Assembly: GCF_020085105.1 (NCBI RefSeq)
Contig: NC_058046.1
Coordinates: forward strand, 1,067,128 to 1,131,127
Reading direction: 5' to 3'
Length of the DNA stretch: 64,000 bases
Source: Siniperca chuatsi
Lineage: Eukaryota; Chordata; Actinopteri; Centrarchiformes; Sinipercidae
The first letter of the stretch is position 1; every line of letters begins with the position of its first letter. The notes under the pieces are model-generated. The model worked only from the letters and a program-made list of their open reading frames with translations, made no database searches and was not told the origin of the DNA. Shown piece by piece: positions 35,502-48,267 of this stretch. The position numbers were made by a program, and so were the translations under genes.

Positions 35502-37166
35502 AGGAGAGGTGGAAGGTGGAGCTGCAGAGGGAAAAACTGAGACAACAAGAGGACCGACTGAAGGTAAACAATATTTTATTATTAACATACACTCACCAGC
35601 CACTTTATAAAGGTACACCTGTTCAACTGCTCTTTAAGAAACTTGCATTATCAGCCAATCACGTGGCAGCAACTCAACGGGCCCCTTCGTACCAACTGAG
35701 CATCGTTTAAACGCCGCAGCCTGCTGCCGCTGACCACGTCCATCCCTTAGTGACCGCAGTGCACCCAGCTTCTGACGGCTACCTCCAGCAGGACAACACG
35801 CCGGGCCACAAAGCTCAGTTAAGGCAGCTGTGGAGGCAAACGGAGGTCCAACGCGGTACTAGCAAGGTGTACCTAATAAAGTGGCCTGTGAGTGTAGAAA
35901 AACACAAAGAGCTGCAGCTAATGAGAAGTCAGAAGAGTCTTGAGTGAATGTTCAGACTGTTTACTGTAAATTCTCAAATATACCTGACGTGCAGAAAGAT
36001 CCAGGCCGTTTCGCTAACCTCTGTTTTATATTTGCCGTTGATTCAAACTCAACACGTCCTCCATGTTTACCTGGTTGTGTCTTGATAAATTTAGTATAAT
36101 GTTCATTTCCACAACATTAATTCATCAGTACAACAGCAGCCATGTTGTACTCACCACTCTGCTGAGAACACTTTCTCTGGTTAACTACAATATTGATTTC
36201 ATTCAATAATAAGTCCAAAAACTTCTACTTTCCTGTTTTTTCAATCGCTGTCAATGAAAATCAACACTTTCGCACAGATGTTGGACATTATCCCTCCTGC
36301 TTCTGGTGGTCTTTTATTGTGAAACATCCGCAGGAAGTGTTGAGTTTCATTGACAGAAACAGTTGGAAGTTATTAAACAGTATTGTTGTCAAACAGAAGT
36401 GGTGACTGCTGCGCTGATGGAAGTAGTGCTGTGGATTTAGCATACGGGCCGCTGTAGTTCAGGTGATCCTCCATGTTTATTAGAAATATAATTGATGGCA
36501 TTCAGTCTGAGCAACAGCCCAAAAACACAAAGAGATGAAAGGCAGCAACAAGAGGAGAAGTTTTTACAGGAGATATGACTGATTATCAAAATTAACTGAT
36601 TCATGTATCACCTAATTGATACATAGATATGTTGGATGTGTTTAGCAATATACTGATTTTATATAAAAATACATAGTTTGGTTTCCATTAATAGTTACCA
36701 GGCGTTTAGACCGCCGCCCTGCGAGAGCGTCAAAGTGACTGGAAGTCGTTCAGCAGCGTTGTGGCCGTCGAGGGAAGTTGAAGTCTGGGCAACTTGGGAA
36801 TTTAGAAGCGCTTGTATTTTGTTACCAAGCATTCGAACGAACTTTGCCACCTATTTCATCTACGTCTTCGAACTTTGAAGCTCTCGCCGGCGGCGGTCTG
36901 AATGCACGGTTATGTTTAATAATTAGTCAGACATATATTTATGCTGAATTAAAATTTAAAGGAACAGTGTGACATTTAGTGAAACACATGAAGTGAGAGA
37001 CTGACAGCTGACTGTTGGTGGTTTTGTCGTTGAGGCTCGTCTGCGCTGCAGTTTGTGGAATCAGCAGGAGAATCTGAAGGTGAGACGACTGGAGACTGAA
37101 GAGAGTTTACTGGGACTGAAACACAGACTGGACCAGCTGGACTCACTGCTCACACACACTCCATAA
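32351..37166 (+). CDS. cntrl: Centriolin, C-terminal exons (coiled coil)
   Basis: Exons: 32351-32445, 32741-32856, 33121-33194, 33272-33343, 33967-34066, 34193-34543, about 34736-34802, 35501-35563, 37035-37166 (TAA 37164-37166). Phases agree throughout if one extra base near 34411-34418 is discounted. The protein is continuous heptad coiled coil (EVQEELRRRREERSSLQEQ; SELLSLLSERVEETKKHL), with a CAG-encoded glutamine run at about 33290-33312. The end (EERWKVELQREKLRQQEDRLK, then ARLRCSLWNQQENLKVRR) aligns in kind with the mammalian CNTRL C-terminus. From N-part to C-part, roughly 1,500 residues of the usual protein of about 2,300 are not found, so this is an incomplete model, not a short isoform I can vouch for. 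The 34736 acceptor is uncertain because of the GAG repeat. Confidence 0.8.
34231..34455 (+). repeat. cntrl: Coding 21-bp minisatellite encoding heptads in CNTRL
   Basis: About ten tandem copies of gaggaggggctaaaacagca-type units lie inside a CNTRL exon. Each 21-bp unit encodes exactly seven residues, EE(G/E)LKQQ, so each DNA repeat equals one coiled-coil heptad. One unit near 34260-34315 carries an extra QE pair. At 34411-34418 one unit has a single extra base (gaggagagagcta) that shifts the frame; removing it restores agreement with the downstream splice phase. Confidence 0.9.
34848..34913 (+). repeat. (AC)n microsatellite in a CNTRL intron
   Basis: About 33 AC units with no interruptions visible. 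Confidence 0.97.
35297..35445. mobile_element. Tc1-like transposon remnant
   Basis: It contains cactgcatggccaaaagtat followed by gtggac and later a gtgtcaacagtttgggaaag block, both typical of fish Tc1-like non-autonomous elements. Only one end is recognisable. Confidence 0.5.
35588..35896. mobile_element. MITE with ~30-bp terminal inverted repeats in a CNTRL intron
   Basis: The left end is tacactcaccagccacttta and the right end is the imperfect reverse complement (taataaagtggcctgtgagt then gta), with a few mismatches. Total about 309 bp. The interior encodes a short QQDNTPGHKAQLRQLW peptide reminiscent of a transposase fragment. The superfamily was not assigned. The rest of this intron to 37034 has no recognised element. 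Confidence 0.65.
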
Positions 37167-37199
37167 CACACACACTAATGTCAGTCCGTACCGTGCGTT

Positions 37200-40100
37200 A
37201 GCAGGTGAAAGTTTTTTCAATTCTTTCACAGTCATTTAATATCCTTACAGAACAGACCCACTTTTACCTTCAACTATTCGTCAACACTCACATCCTTGAC
37301 TTCAACTTATTTAAGGCCACTTCAACTATCTCTGCCTTCCTTTTTAAACCAAACACCTTCAACTTTACCTTCAACTTTCACACTTAATCTCTGACCCTTT
37401 ACAGTAACACATTAACACCCTTTCAACATTAAATTTTTAACAGACAACATTTCAACTATCTCGACCTTCACTATTTAAACGAATTCACTATCCCTTCACT
37501 TTCAGAACCACCACTTCAACTATTTACAAACCTTCAACTATTTCCTCAATTTCACACATTCAACTACTTTCAACTATTCCACTTTTTGACTTCACATTCA
37601 CCACTTCACAATTCTATCACGCTTAAATATCTTACCAACTTTTATTCGATCACTTTCAATATTCTCGCTTCAACTATTTACAGTACAATTTAACTTTTGC
37701 CCTAATTTTACAAACGACCTTCAATTCTCGAACGCTTAACTATCTTCAAGTTCAAATTAACATTACTACTTCACCTTACAATTTCAAACAACTTTAACTA
37801 TTCTCCCTCACTATTTACATACAACATTTAACTATTTTGACGCTTCAACTATTTCATACAATTCACACTTACTTCAACTTTTAGCAAACCCATTAAACAA
37901 CATCTCTCAGCTTAACTATTTACATAACCTCACTTCAACTTTCACCCTTAACTATCTGCTTATGTTAAAAGCAATCAATTCTTACCTAACATTTACAACC
38001 ACATTCACTTCTTACCCTTCCTTTAACAACATACTTACTTACAACTAACATTTTCAACACTCTACCCCTTCCAACTTTATTCCATACTTCATGCCAACCT
38101 CATATCGTCAACTAAGTTTCCGAAACTATTTACCTAGCACAAAACTTTAAGAACCAAATCCTTTACATAACATTCTTGTTAAATTTTGACACTTGGCTAA
38201 AATCACTTTCTACTTGCGCTTCCAGGTCACGTCGGCCTTGTTTTAGCCTGATAATAATTCCTAAACCCTAATTCATTTAAAACTAGCCAAAAAATGTTTT
38301 TAATGACTCCGGTTACAGGAAACGGAAAAACCCTCAAACCAGACCTAATGACGCCCAATTCTACTTGGCTCAACGAACGGGCTTTTAACCTTTTCCTTTC
38401 CACAGAAAAACCCAAACAAATTGGCTTTGTTAAAAAATGGTCTTAGGCCGAATCTCCAATTCAAGAAATGAATTACTGAGGAATTACAGAAAGGTTTTAG
38501 GTCTTTGGTTGACCCACGCTCAACAAACCTGGTTTTGGAACTTGGATTTTCCTTTTAAATTCTTACGGTTCTAATTCCCAATTTCTCAAAAAGAGAAGGC
38601 CAAAAATGTTTTAGGTTAACTTAGGCAACAAAAGAACTTTCCTAACATAACTTTGGACACTGATTACAAAAAATTTTCTCAAAGGGAAAGTTTCACTAAA
38701 ATTCCAAAGTTTAATATACCAGTATTTTCCTATTAATTTTATACAAACATGTTTTTCATTCCCTGTTGCACGTTTTCCTTTGTCTGAATTAAATACTCAA
38801 CTCTGCTTGCAAAAAACTAAATTTTACAATTTAAAAAAGTTAATAAAGTTATAAAAACGAGATGAGTTACCTTGAAACGCTAAGATCACTGGCACTGTTC
38901 CATAACCTGACACAAAGCACATTTATTTTCATCCTCCAAACCTAAATTCTAAATTTTACGTATTATTCAACAAGATTTTGTGTTCAACTATTATATCATC
39001 AGAACAACAGTTACACCACCTGGGGCAACAGCTTTGAACTCAAAATGAACTTTAAACATCCTTCGTACAAGAGCTAATCGCAGGCAAATCAATTTAGCAG
39101 TAAAATTTCAATGAACTTCACAGGAATCGAATCTGGTGGTACAGCGGACCCAGGGTTTAACCCAAAGGAAACATCAACACAAGGGCGCATTGCAGAATAA
39201 CCGGAGAAATGTGAGCCAACTTACTCTGGTCGGGCTCGTTGGTGACCGCGTACGGTCCAAAACGTTACAGGGAGCATCACCACGGGCCTAAAGAAGTTTC
39301 CGGGGAGTTTAATAGAGAAGTTTTTTCCAGTGTTTTCTGTTCAAAAAACCAATTGGTACGTACTCCGATTCAAAAAAGTCTAATTGTTCTTGTCACTGTT
39401 CAACAGACAAATATAATTCATTCATTTTTTTAAAGATTTTAAACATGTTTTAAATTCATGGTTTCTTCTCATGAAAGCACTTAATACACTTAGTAATCAG
39501 GAAACGTTACCTATAAATTATTTAAACCCAATAACGTGTCTAATCATTTACAACACTTTAAAGTTTCTGTTTAAACATATATCTATTTACGAAATTAAAC
39601 TTGGTTCTAAACTATTTAAAAGGCAATCAAAATTTACAGGATTTCCTAATCCTTAATAAAATTATCGCATTAATTTAAGGGAAATGTTAACATTTGGCGT
39701 TAATTTAAGAGGGGAAACATTCTCCTCTGCTTTTAATCTTTAGCCCCAACTTTAGGAGATCCAAAACTGGGCCCTTATAGTTATTAGCAGGGTGTGGAAT
39801 CCCACCTCAGGACTTCAACAAAACGAAGCATTACCCCTGACCTCCAACTTCTATTGACAAACAATAACCAAACCAAAATCAACTACCAAAATTCAAAAAT
39901 ACATGGCGGAGTTAACAGGACCACTTTCGTGCTGCTTACAACATCAAACCATCCTGGCTCTATTACAACACTTTCGAACACACACTCAACCTTACACTCA
40001 ACTTATTTACAGACCACACCACCACTTCTGGCTTCACTATTTACAGAACACACACCTTCAACTATCTCGCCAACTTTATCCTGCCAACTTTTCAAACACA

Positions 40101-40229
40101 CCTTCAACTGTTCCTTTACACCCTTCAACTATTTCTGGAACCCAACTTACTACCTCCATTTCCCACACTTTCCAAACCCCTTCAACTATTCTACCCAACT
40201 ATTTGCAAACCGCACTTACACACATTTCA
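37200..40229 (+). repeat. Unit 1 of the ISG15 array, heavily corrupted
   Basis: Islands matching the clean units occur in the right order: a degraded caactattt satellite (37.2-38.1 kb), the SINE body (38225-38255 against 42185-42215), the post-SINE flank with aaaaaatgtttttaa (38289-38303), the intron end of ISG15 (39098-39125, taaaatttcaatgaacttca against taaaaatgtattgaatgatc), traces of ISG15 coding sequence (39125-39300), the 3' flank (39520-39660) and the pre-satellite block (39780-39930, with acatggcggagttaacagga). Differences are dense and include many indels, equally in genic and repeat parts. No intact ORF survives. Confidence 0.7.
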
Positions 40230-41716
40230 ACTATCTCTAACCCTTTATCTATTTACAGAACGCACGCTTCAACTATCTCTGACGCTTCAACTATTTACAG
40301 TACACACATTTCAACTATCTCTAACCCTTTATCTATTTACAGAACGCACGCTTCAACTGTCTCTGACGCTTCAACTATTTACAGTACACATTTCAACTAT
40401 CTGACCCTTCATCTATTTACAGAACACACACTTCAACTATCTCTGACGCTTCAACTGTTTACAGAACGCACACTTCAACTATCTCTGACCTTTACAACAT
40501 TTCCAACTAACTCTGACCCTTCATACAGTACACATTTCAACTATCTCTGACCCTTCATCTATTTACAGAACACACACTTCAACTATCTCTGACGCTTCAA
40601 CTATTTCCAGTGCACACACTTCAACTATCTCTGACGCTTCAACTGTTTACAGAACGCACACTTCAACTGTCTGACGCTTCAACTATTTACAGCACACACA
40701 CACACTTCAACTATCTGACCCTTCAACTATTTACAGTACACATTTCAACTAACTCTGATGCTTCAACTATTTACAGTACACACATTTCAACTATCTGACG
40801 CTTCAACTGTTTACAGAGCACACACTTCAACTATCTCTGACGCTTCAACTATCTCTGACCATCTATTTACAGAACTCACATTTCAACTATCTCTGACGCT
40901 TCAACTATTTACAGAACTCACATTTCAACTATCTCTGACGCTTCAACTATTTACAGAACTCACATTTCAACTATCTCTGACGCTTCAACTATTTCCAGTG
41001 CACACACTTCAACTATCTCTGACGCTTCAACTATCTCTGACCATCTATTTACAGAACGCACACTTCAACTATCTCTGACCCTTCATCTATTTACATAATA
41101 CACGCTTCAACTATATTTGACGCTTCAACTATTTACAGTGCACACACTTCAACTATCTCTGACGCTTCAACTGTTTCCAGTAAACACATTTCAACTATCT
41201 CTGACCCTTCATCTATTTACAGTACACACACTTCAACTTCATCTATTTACAGACGCTTCAACTGTTTACAGCTTCAACTGTTTACAGAACGCACACTTCA
41301 ACTGTCTAACGCTTCAACTATTTACAGCGCACACACACACTTCAACTATCTCTGACCCTTCATCTATTTACAACGCACACTTCAACTATCTCTGACGCTT
41401 CAACTATTTACAGTACATACATTTCAACTATCTCTGACCCTTCATCTATTTACAGAACACACGCTTCAACTATTTCCAGTGCACACACTTCAACTATCTC
41501 TGATGCTTCAACTGTTTACAGAACGCACACTTCAACTATCTCTGACGCTTCAACTATTTACAGTACACATTTCAACTATCTCTGACCCTTCATCTATTTA
41601 CAGAACATACATTTCAACTATCTCTGACGCTTCAACTATTTACAGAGCACACACTTCAGCTATCTCTGATGCTTCAACTATTTCCAGTGCACACTTCAAC
41701 TTAAACAACTACTTCC
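40230..41716 (+). repeat. 42-bp satellite, block 1
   Basis: Tandem copies of a 42-bp monomer made of two related halves: cttcaactatctctgacg and cttcaactatttacagaaca plus cac. The variable junction after ctatttacag is aacacaca, tacacaca, agcacaca or tgcacaca. Because 42 is divisible by three, the plus strand stays open for long stretches in more than one frame (14-residue repeats such as QLSLTLQLFTEHTL or STISDASTIYRTHT); I treat these as artefacts. Quality is poor before about 40230. Confidence 0.9.
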
Positions 41717-42127
41717 AGCCTCTACACAGCAACTAATTGTAACTTTTCAACTGACACCTCAAATATACCAACTGACACTTCAACTATTTACAGTTCGATT
41801 AAACTATCTTTGGCATTTCAGCTGAAATATCAATGGACTTAAAAAAACTGACATTTTAACTGCTTTCAGCGTTTACACACACGGACAATGCAGCTGCCTA
41901 CAGAGCCTAAAACTAAATGTTTCATTTCAGCTCAATATTAAAAGGTAACTTAACCGTGAAGCCGGCTGAAATCCTTCCAATCCTTTGCAATTGAACACCG
42001 TCGACGAACGTCCACTAAAAGTGCTTGTTTTTGCCGCTGACAGGCTCAGATTGTTATTTTAAGTGTCTGACAACGTCATGGAAAAGATCCTACAGAGACA
42101 GACCTTTTTGTGAAAGAGTAAGATCCT

Positions 42128-42286
42128 GGGGGCCCCGGTGGCTCACCTGGTGGCTCACTTGGTGGAGCAGGGCTGGGTCCTTGTCACAGTGGTCGGGGTT
42201 CGGGTTTAGCCGATGTTATCTCCTCTCTCTCTCTCCCCACATTTCCTATCAAATAAAGACAGAAAGCCCCAAAAAAAAATGTTTTT
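42128..42286 (+). mobile_element. SINE, ISG15 unit 2
   Basis: tRNA-like head (gtggctcacctggtggctca, B-box ggtcggggttcgggttt), body with ctctctctctccccacattt, and an A-rich tail. It is flanked by 15-bp target duplications aaagagtaagatcct at 42113-42127 and 42287-42301. Confidence 0.85.
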
Positions 42287-43015
42287 AAAGAGTAAGATCC
42301 TTTTGTTTAACCAGAAAGACCGCTATAGCGCTCTCCTCAAAGCCACCAGACTCCATTGACAAAAACAATAATTTTACCTCACAGATCATCATACAGAAAC
42401 AAAACAAAACTTACCAAAACCGTCTTGGTTTGTCTTTCCACTGTTCCAACAATCACCAACTCTGGTTTGGTTGAAATAAATCCTTTGGTGAGTTTTATTT
42501 TGTTCCGTCGAGTTTGAATGAAGTGTTACGATGATCTGCGAGGTAAAATTACTGTATTTGTCAATGGAGTCTGGTGGCGATGAGGAGAGCGAGTGGCTGT
42601 TTCTGGTTAACCTTAATGTCTCAATTTCAAAAACAACATGAAAGTTTTCTGCTTTTAAAATTCAAAAATATTTAAAACTTTATTCACTTTCTAATTTAAC
42701 AGTTTGAATGTTTTACATAAAAAAAATGTTAGATATATATAATATTATCTGAGGCAGTAAAGATGCATCATATATTCCTTATTTACAGTAAGTGGTTATC
42801 AGCTGATGATGACAGAGATGACCATTCATCTCTGTTTCGTTTCCAAAGCAAACAAGTTATTACAACTACACAGTCCTGAAAGTCCTCTACATGTCCTCAA
42901 CATCTTTTTACCTGTAATTTATACTAACAGCTGTTTCTGCTCTGCCCCACCTGTCTGACAAAACGTGGTAGTGTCAGTGATAAACGAAACATTACCAACT
43001 CTCATTAGGTTCGGA

Positions 43016-43107
43016 GAAATAGAAACCGAAAGTTATTGAGGCAGGAACGGAAAACGAATCTTAAGCAAAGGGGGCGTGTTGATCAGCTGAGGCATTCTGT
43101 ATATAAA
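43016..43107 (+). promoter_or_regulatory. isg15: ISRE and TATA box, ISG15 copy 2
   Basis: Three spaced GAAA repeats (gaaatagaaaccgaaag, 43016-43032) form an interferon-stimulated response element, with a further ggaacggaaaac at 43043-43054. The TATA box tatataaa is at 43100-43107. Exon 1 ends at 43160 (cacaag/gtagga). Confidence 0.85.
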
Positions 43108-43270
43108 CTCTGACACACCTGCTGCGAGCATCATCTGTTCACCTGTCGCCATCTCACAAGGTAGGAAGTTCTCTTTATCAACGCTGCCATGAAACAAACT
43201 AAGAATTCTTTGAAGGAGTTTAAAGACTTATGTAAAAATGTATTGAATGATCTTTCAGGCCACTTTCATC

Positions 43271-43738
43271 ATGGAGATAACCGTCACGATGCTGGGTGGG
43301 ACGTCCCACACACTGACTGTGTCCCCACAGGACACAGTGGGCTCTTTGAAAACCTCATCCAGAAGAAACTACGAGTTCCCCTTCAGGACCAGAAGCTGGT
43401 CTTTGTCAGCGGCCAGAATACAACTCTCAGCGATGACTCAAAGACTGTCAGCGAATCACGACTTACAGTCTGGCTCCCAGGTGTCTCTGTTGGTGACCCA
43501 GCCGGCTACCATCCAGGTGTTCCTCAAAAACGACAAGGGGACGAGCAGTGTCTATGACATCAAACCCGCGAGACTGTGACAGACTTCACGCAGAAGGTCG
43601 GGTCCAGAGAGAAGGTGCCGGTGAGCCAGCTGTATCTGGTTCCACGAAGGCAAACAGATGACGGAGGGTAAGCTGTCCGACTACGACGTCAAAGCGGGGA
43701 GCACCATCTACATGTGTCTCCGTCTGAGAGGAGGCTGA
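43271..43738 (+). pseudogene. isg15: ISG15 copy 2 with several frameshifts
   Basis: It is homologous along its full length to the intact copy at 48268. Four single-base indels relative to it are visible: one A lost in the A-run near 43350, one base gained at gaatcacgactt (about 43454), one lost at cccgcgagact (about 43567), and one gained at ggttccacgaa (about 43640). The final codons still read LRLRGG then TGA. The second exon begins at 43259. Indels cluster partly in homopolymers, so sequencing error in this repetitive region is as likely as true pseudogenisation. Confidence 0.8.
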
Positions 43739-44696
43739 GGTCACCGTCACATGGTTAATATATAAGAAAGTTAATATACCGTATTTTTATTTAATATAAA
43801 ACGCAGTGTTTTATTTATTTGTATTGTTATTTCCTCCTCCATTGTTGTTTCTTCCTCCCGATTGCAAAAACTAAATTTGTAATAATATTATAATCTGTCA
43901 ACTGTTAGCAAATAAAGTCACTAATGTGAGTTTACATGTGTCTTCGCATTTCCTCTGTGTCCTGAACAGACCACAAACACATTTATTATGTTCTTCTGTT
44001 CTTTCAAACACTCATGTCATCTAAAAATGTCACTGTACAGGATTGTCAATCAGAAGAGCTGCTGTACGTACTAACTATAGTCCAGATCAGGAACAGGTGC
44101 ACAGTCGTTATTTTACACTTCATCCTCTTAAAAGCTTTATAACGTGTTTAATATTGCATTTAATACTAAATACTACGGTAAATGGTTTGAAACATTGAGT
44201 GGCAGTAAATCATATTTAAAAGGGGCAGATTACAGTTTACATGGAGAGTTCTAAATCTAAAAATAAAAACTAATCATAACAGCACAACTGGGTTTAACCA
44301 GGAGGGTGTAATAAACAATGCTATCAAGTTGCATTATGGGAAATGTAGGATCCCCGTATGAGCGGGAAACATCTCGGCCTCTGCTTTTTAAGTCTGTCTC
44401 CTGTGAGTCCCCAACTTTATGGGACAGCATCACCAAATCACTGGGGCCCCTTTAATGAGATGATTAGCAGGGGCGGTGTGTGAGATGACCCACCTCCAGG
44501 ATGCTCGTTACAAAGCAGAAACAAGCCGATCCGGTAGCGGACGTCTGACTCCACAGTCCGGCTCCACACTTCCGTCAGCTCCTGTAACAAACAACTCGAA
44601 ACAGGCAACAAGGCAAAATATCAACTACCAAAACATTCAAAAATACATGGCGGAGTTCAAACAGGGACCACTGTTCTGTCGTTGCTAGTGACAGTC

Positions 44697-46715
44697 ACAC
44701 TTCAACTATCTCTGACGCTTCAACTATTTACAGTACACACACTTCAACTATCTCTAACACTTCAACTATTTGCAGAACACACACTTCAACTGTCTCTGAC
44801 ACTTCAACTATTTACAGAGCACACACTTCAACTATCTCTGATGCTTCAACTATCTCTGCCCATCTATTTACAGAACACACACTTCAACTATCTCTGACGC
44901 TTCAACTATTTACAGTGCACACACTTTAACTATCTCTGACGCTTCAACTATTTACAGAACGCACACTTCAACTATCTCTGACGCTTCAACTATTTACAGT
45001 ACACATTTCAACTATCTGACCCTTCATCTATTTACAGAACACACACTTCAACTATCTCTGACGCTTCAACTATTTACAGTGCACACACTTTAACTATCTC
45101 TGACGCTTCAACTATTTACAGAACGCACACTTCAACTATCTCTGACGCTTCAACTATTTACAGTACACATTTCAACTATCTGACCCTTCATCTATTTACA
45201 GAACACACACTTCAACTATCTCTGACGCTTCAACTGTTTACAGAACGCACACTTCAACTATCTCTGACGCTTCAACTATTTACAGTACACATTTCAACTA
45301 TCTCTGACCCTTCATCTATTTACAGAACACACACTTCAACTATCTCTGACCCTTCATCTATTTACAGAACACACACTTCAACTATCTCTGACGCTTCAAC
45401 TATTTCCAGTGCACACACTTCAACTATCTCTGACCCTTCATCTATTTACAGAACACACACTCAACTATCTGACCCTTCATCTATTTACAGAACACACACT
45501 TCAACTATCTCTGATGCTTCAACTGTTTCCAGTGCACACACTTCAACTATCTCTGACGCTTCAACTGTTTACAGAACACACACACACTTCAACTATCTGA
45601 CCCTTCAACTATTTACAGTACACATTTCAACTAACTCTGATGCTTCAACTATTTACAGTACACACATTTCAACTATCTGACGCTTCAACTGTTTACAGAG
45701 CACACACTTCAACTATCTCTGACGCTTCAACTATCTCTGACCATCTATTTACAGAACTCACATTTCAACTATCTCTGACCTTCAACTATTTACAGAACTC
45801 ACATTTCAACTATCTCTGATGCTTCAACTATTTACAGTACACACATTTCAACTATCTCTGACCCTTCATCTATTTACAGAACACACACTTCAACTATCTC
45901 TGACGCTTCAACTATCTCTGACCATCTATTTACAGAACTCACATTTCAACTATCTCTGACGCTTCAACTATTTACAGTACACATTTCAACTATCTCTGAC
46001 CTTCATCTATCTCTGACCATCTATTTACAGAACACACACTTCAACTATCTCTGACCCTTCATCTATTTACAGTGCACACACTTCAACTATCTCTGCACAC
46101 ACTTCAACTATCTCTGACCATCTATTTACAGTAAACACATTTCAACTATCTCTGACCCTTCATCTATTTACATAATACATTTCAACTATCTCTGACCCTT
46201 CATCTATTTACAGTGCACACACTTCAACTATCTCTGAACGCTTCAACTATTTACAGTACATACATTTCAACTATCTCTGACCCTTCATCTTTTTACAGAA
46301 CACACGCTTCAACTATTTCCAGTGCACACACTTCAACTATCTCTGACGCTTCAACTGTTTCCAGTAAACACATTTCAACTATCTCTGACCTTCAACTATT
46401 TACAGTACACACATTCAACTATTTCCAGTGCAACACACTTCAACTATCTCTGACGCTTCAACTGTTTACAGAACGCACACTTCAACTATCTCTGACGCTT
46501 CAACTATTTACAGTACACATTTCAACTATCTCTGACCCTTCATCTATTTACAGAACATACATTTCAACTATCTCTGACGCTTCAACTATTTACAGAACAT
46601 ACATTTCAACTATCTCTGACGCTTCAACTATTTCCAGTGCACACACTTCAGCTATCTCTGATGCTTCAACTATTTCCAGTGCACACTTCAACTTAAACAA
46701 CTACTTCCAGCCTCT
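44697..46715 (+). repeat. 42-bp satellite, block 2
   Basis: The same monomer as block 1. It starts right after ggagttcaaacagggaccac / gttgctagtgacagtcac and ends with tgcacacttcaacttaaaca. Block length differs between units by loss or gain of monomers. Confidence 0.92.
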
Positions 46716-47119
46716 ACACAGCAACTAATTGTAACTTTTCAACTGACACCTCAAATATACCAACTGACACTTCAACTATTTACAGTTCGATTAAACTATC
46801 TTTGGCATTTCAGCTGAAATATCAATGGACTTAAAAAAACTGACATTTTAACTGCTTTCAGCGTTTACACACACGGACAATGCAGCTGCCTACAGAGCCT
46901 AAAACTAAATGTTTCATTTCAGCTCAATATTAAAAGGTAACTTAACCGTGAAGCCAGCTGAAATCCTTCCAATCCTTTGCAATTGAACACCGTCGACGAA
47001 CGTCCACTAAAAGTGCTTGTTTTTGCCGCTGACAGGCTCAGATTGTTATTTTAAGTGTCTGACAACGTCATGGAAAAGATCCTACAGAGACAGACCTTTT
47101 TGTGAAAGAGTAAGATCCT

Positions 47120-47280
47120 GGGGGCCCCGGTGGCTCACCTGGTGGCTCACTTGGTGGAGCAGGGCTGGGTCCTTGTCACAGCGGTCGGGGTTCGGGTTTA
47201 GCCGATGTTATCTCCTCTCTCTCTCTCCCCCACATTTCCTATCAAATAAAGACAGAAAGCCCCAAAAAAAAAATGTTTTT
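47120..47280 (+). mobile_element. SINE, ISG15 unit 3
   Basis: The same SINE at the same position, with the same 15-bp duplications at 47105-47119 and 47281-47295. It therefore inserted before the units multiplied. Confidence 0.85.
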
Positions 47281-48011
47281 AAAGAGTAAGATCCTTTTTG
47301 TTTAACCAGAAAGACCGCTATAGCGCTCTCCTCAAAGCCACCAGACTCCATTGACAAAAACAATAATTTTACCTCACAGATCATCATACAGAAACAAAAC
47401 AAAACTTACCAAAACCGTCTTGGTTTGTCTTTCCACTGTTCCAACAATCACCAACTCTGGTTTGGTTGAAATAAATCCTTTGGTGAGTTTTATTTTGTTC
47501 CGTCGAGTTTGAATGAAGTGTTACGATGATCTGCGAGGTAAAATTACTGTATTTGTCAATGGAGTCTGGTGGCGATGAGGAGAGCGAGTGGCTGTTTCTG
47601 GTTAACCTTTAATGTCTCAATTTCAAAAACAACATGAAAGTTTTCTGCTTTTAAAATTCAAAAATATTTAAAACTTTATTCACTTTCTAATTTAACAGTT
47701 TGAATGTTTTACATAAAAAAAATGTTAGATATATATAATATTATCTGAGGCAGTAAAGATGCATCATATATTCCTTATTTACAGTAAGTGGTTATCAGCT
47801 GATGATGACAGAGATGACCATTCATCTCTGTTTCGTTTCCAAAGCAAACAAGTTATTACAACTACACAGTCCTGAAAGTCCTCTACATGTCCTCAACATC
47901 TTTTTACCTGTAATTTATACTAACAGCTGTTTCTGCTCTGCCCCACCTGTCTGACAAAACGTGGTAGTGTCAGTGATAAACGAAACATTACCAACTCTCA
48001 TTAGGTTCGGA

Positions 48012-48103
48012 GAAATAGAAACCGAAAGTTATTGAGGCAGGAACGGAAAACGAATCTAAAGCAAAGGGGGCGTGTTGATCAGCTGAGGCATTCTGTATAT
48101 AAA
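48012..48103 (+). promoter_or_regulatory. isg15: ISRE and TATA box, ISG15 copy 3
   Basis: ISRE gaaatagaaaccgaaag at 48012-48028 and TATA box tatataaa at 48096-48103. Exon 1 ends at 48156 and exon 2 starts at 48256. Confidence 0.87.
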
Positions 48104-48267
48104 CTCTGACACACCTGCTGCGAGCATCATCTGTTCACCTGTCGCCATCTCACAAGGTAGGAAGTTCTCTTTATCAACGCTGCCGCGAAACAAACTAAGA
48201 ATTCTTTGAAGGAGTTTAAAGACTTATGTAAAAAATGTATTGAATGATCTTTCAGGCCACTTTCATC

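Noticed and set aside
44697-46715. Regular direct repeats with variable short segments, superficially CRISPR-like
   Set aside because: Monomers are directly tandem, with variation only in a few bases, no unique spacers and no cas genes; this is eukaryotic satellite DNA.
48244-48267. Upstream ATG extending ISG15 by eight residues
   Set aside because: The acceptor ttcag/gcc at 48254-48256 lies inside this extension, so the earlier ATG is intronic; the same holds for the other copies.
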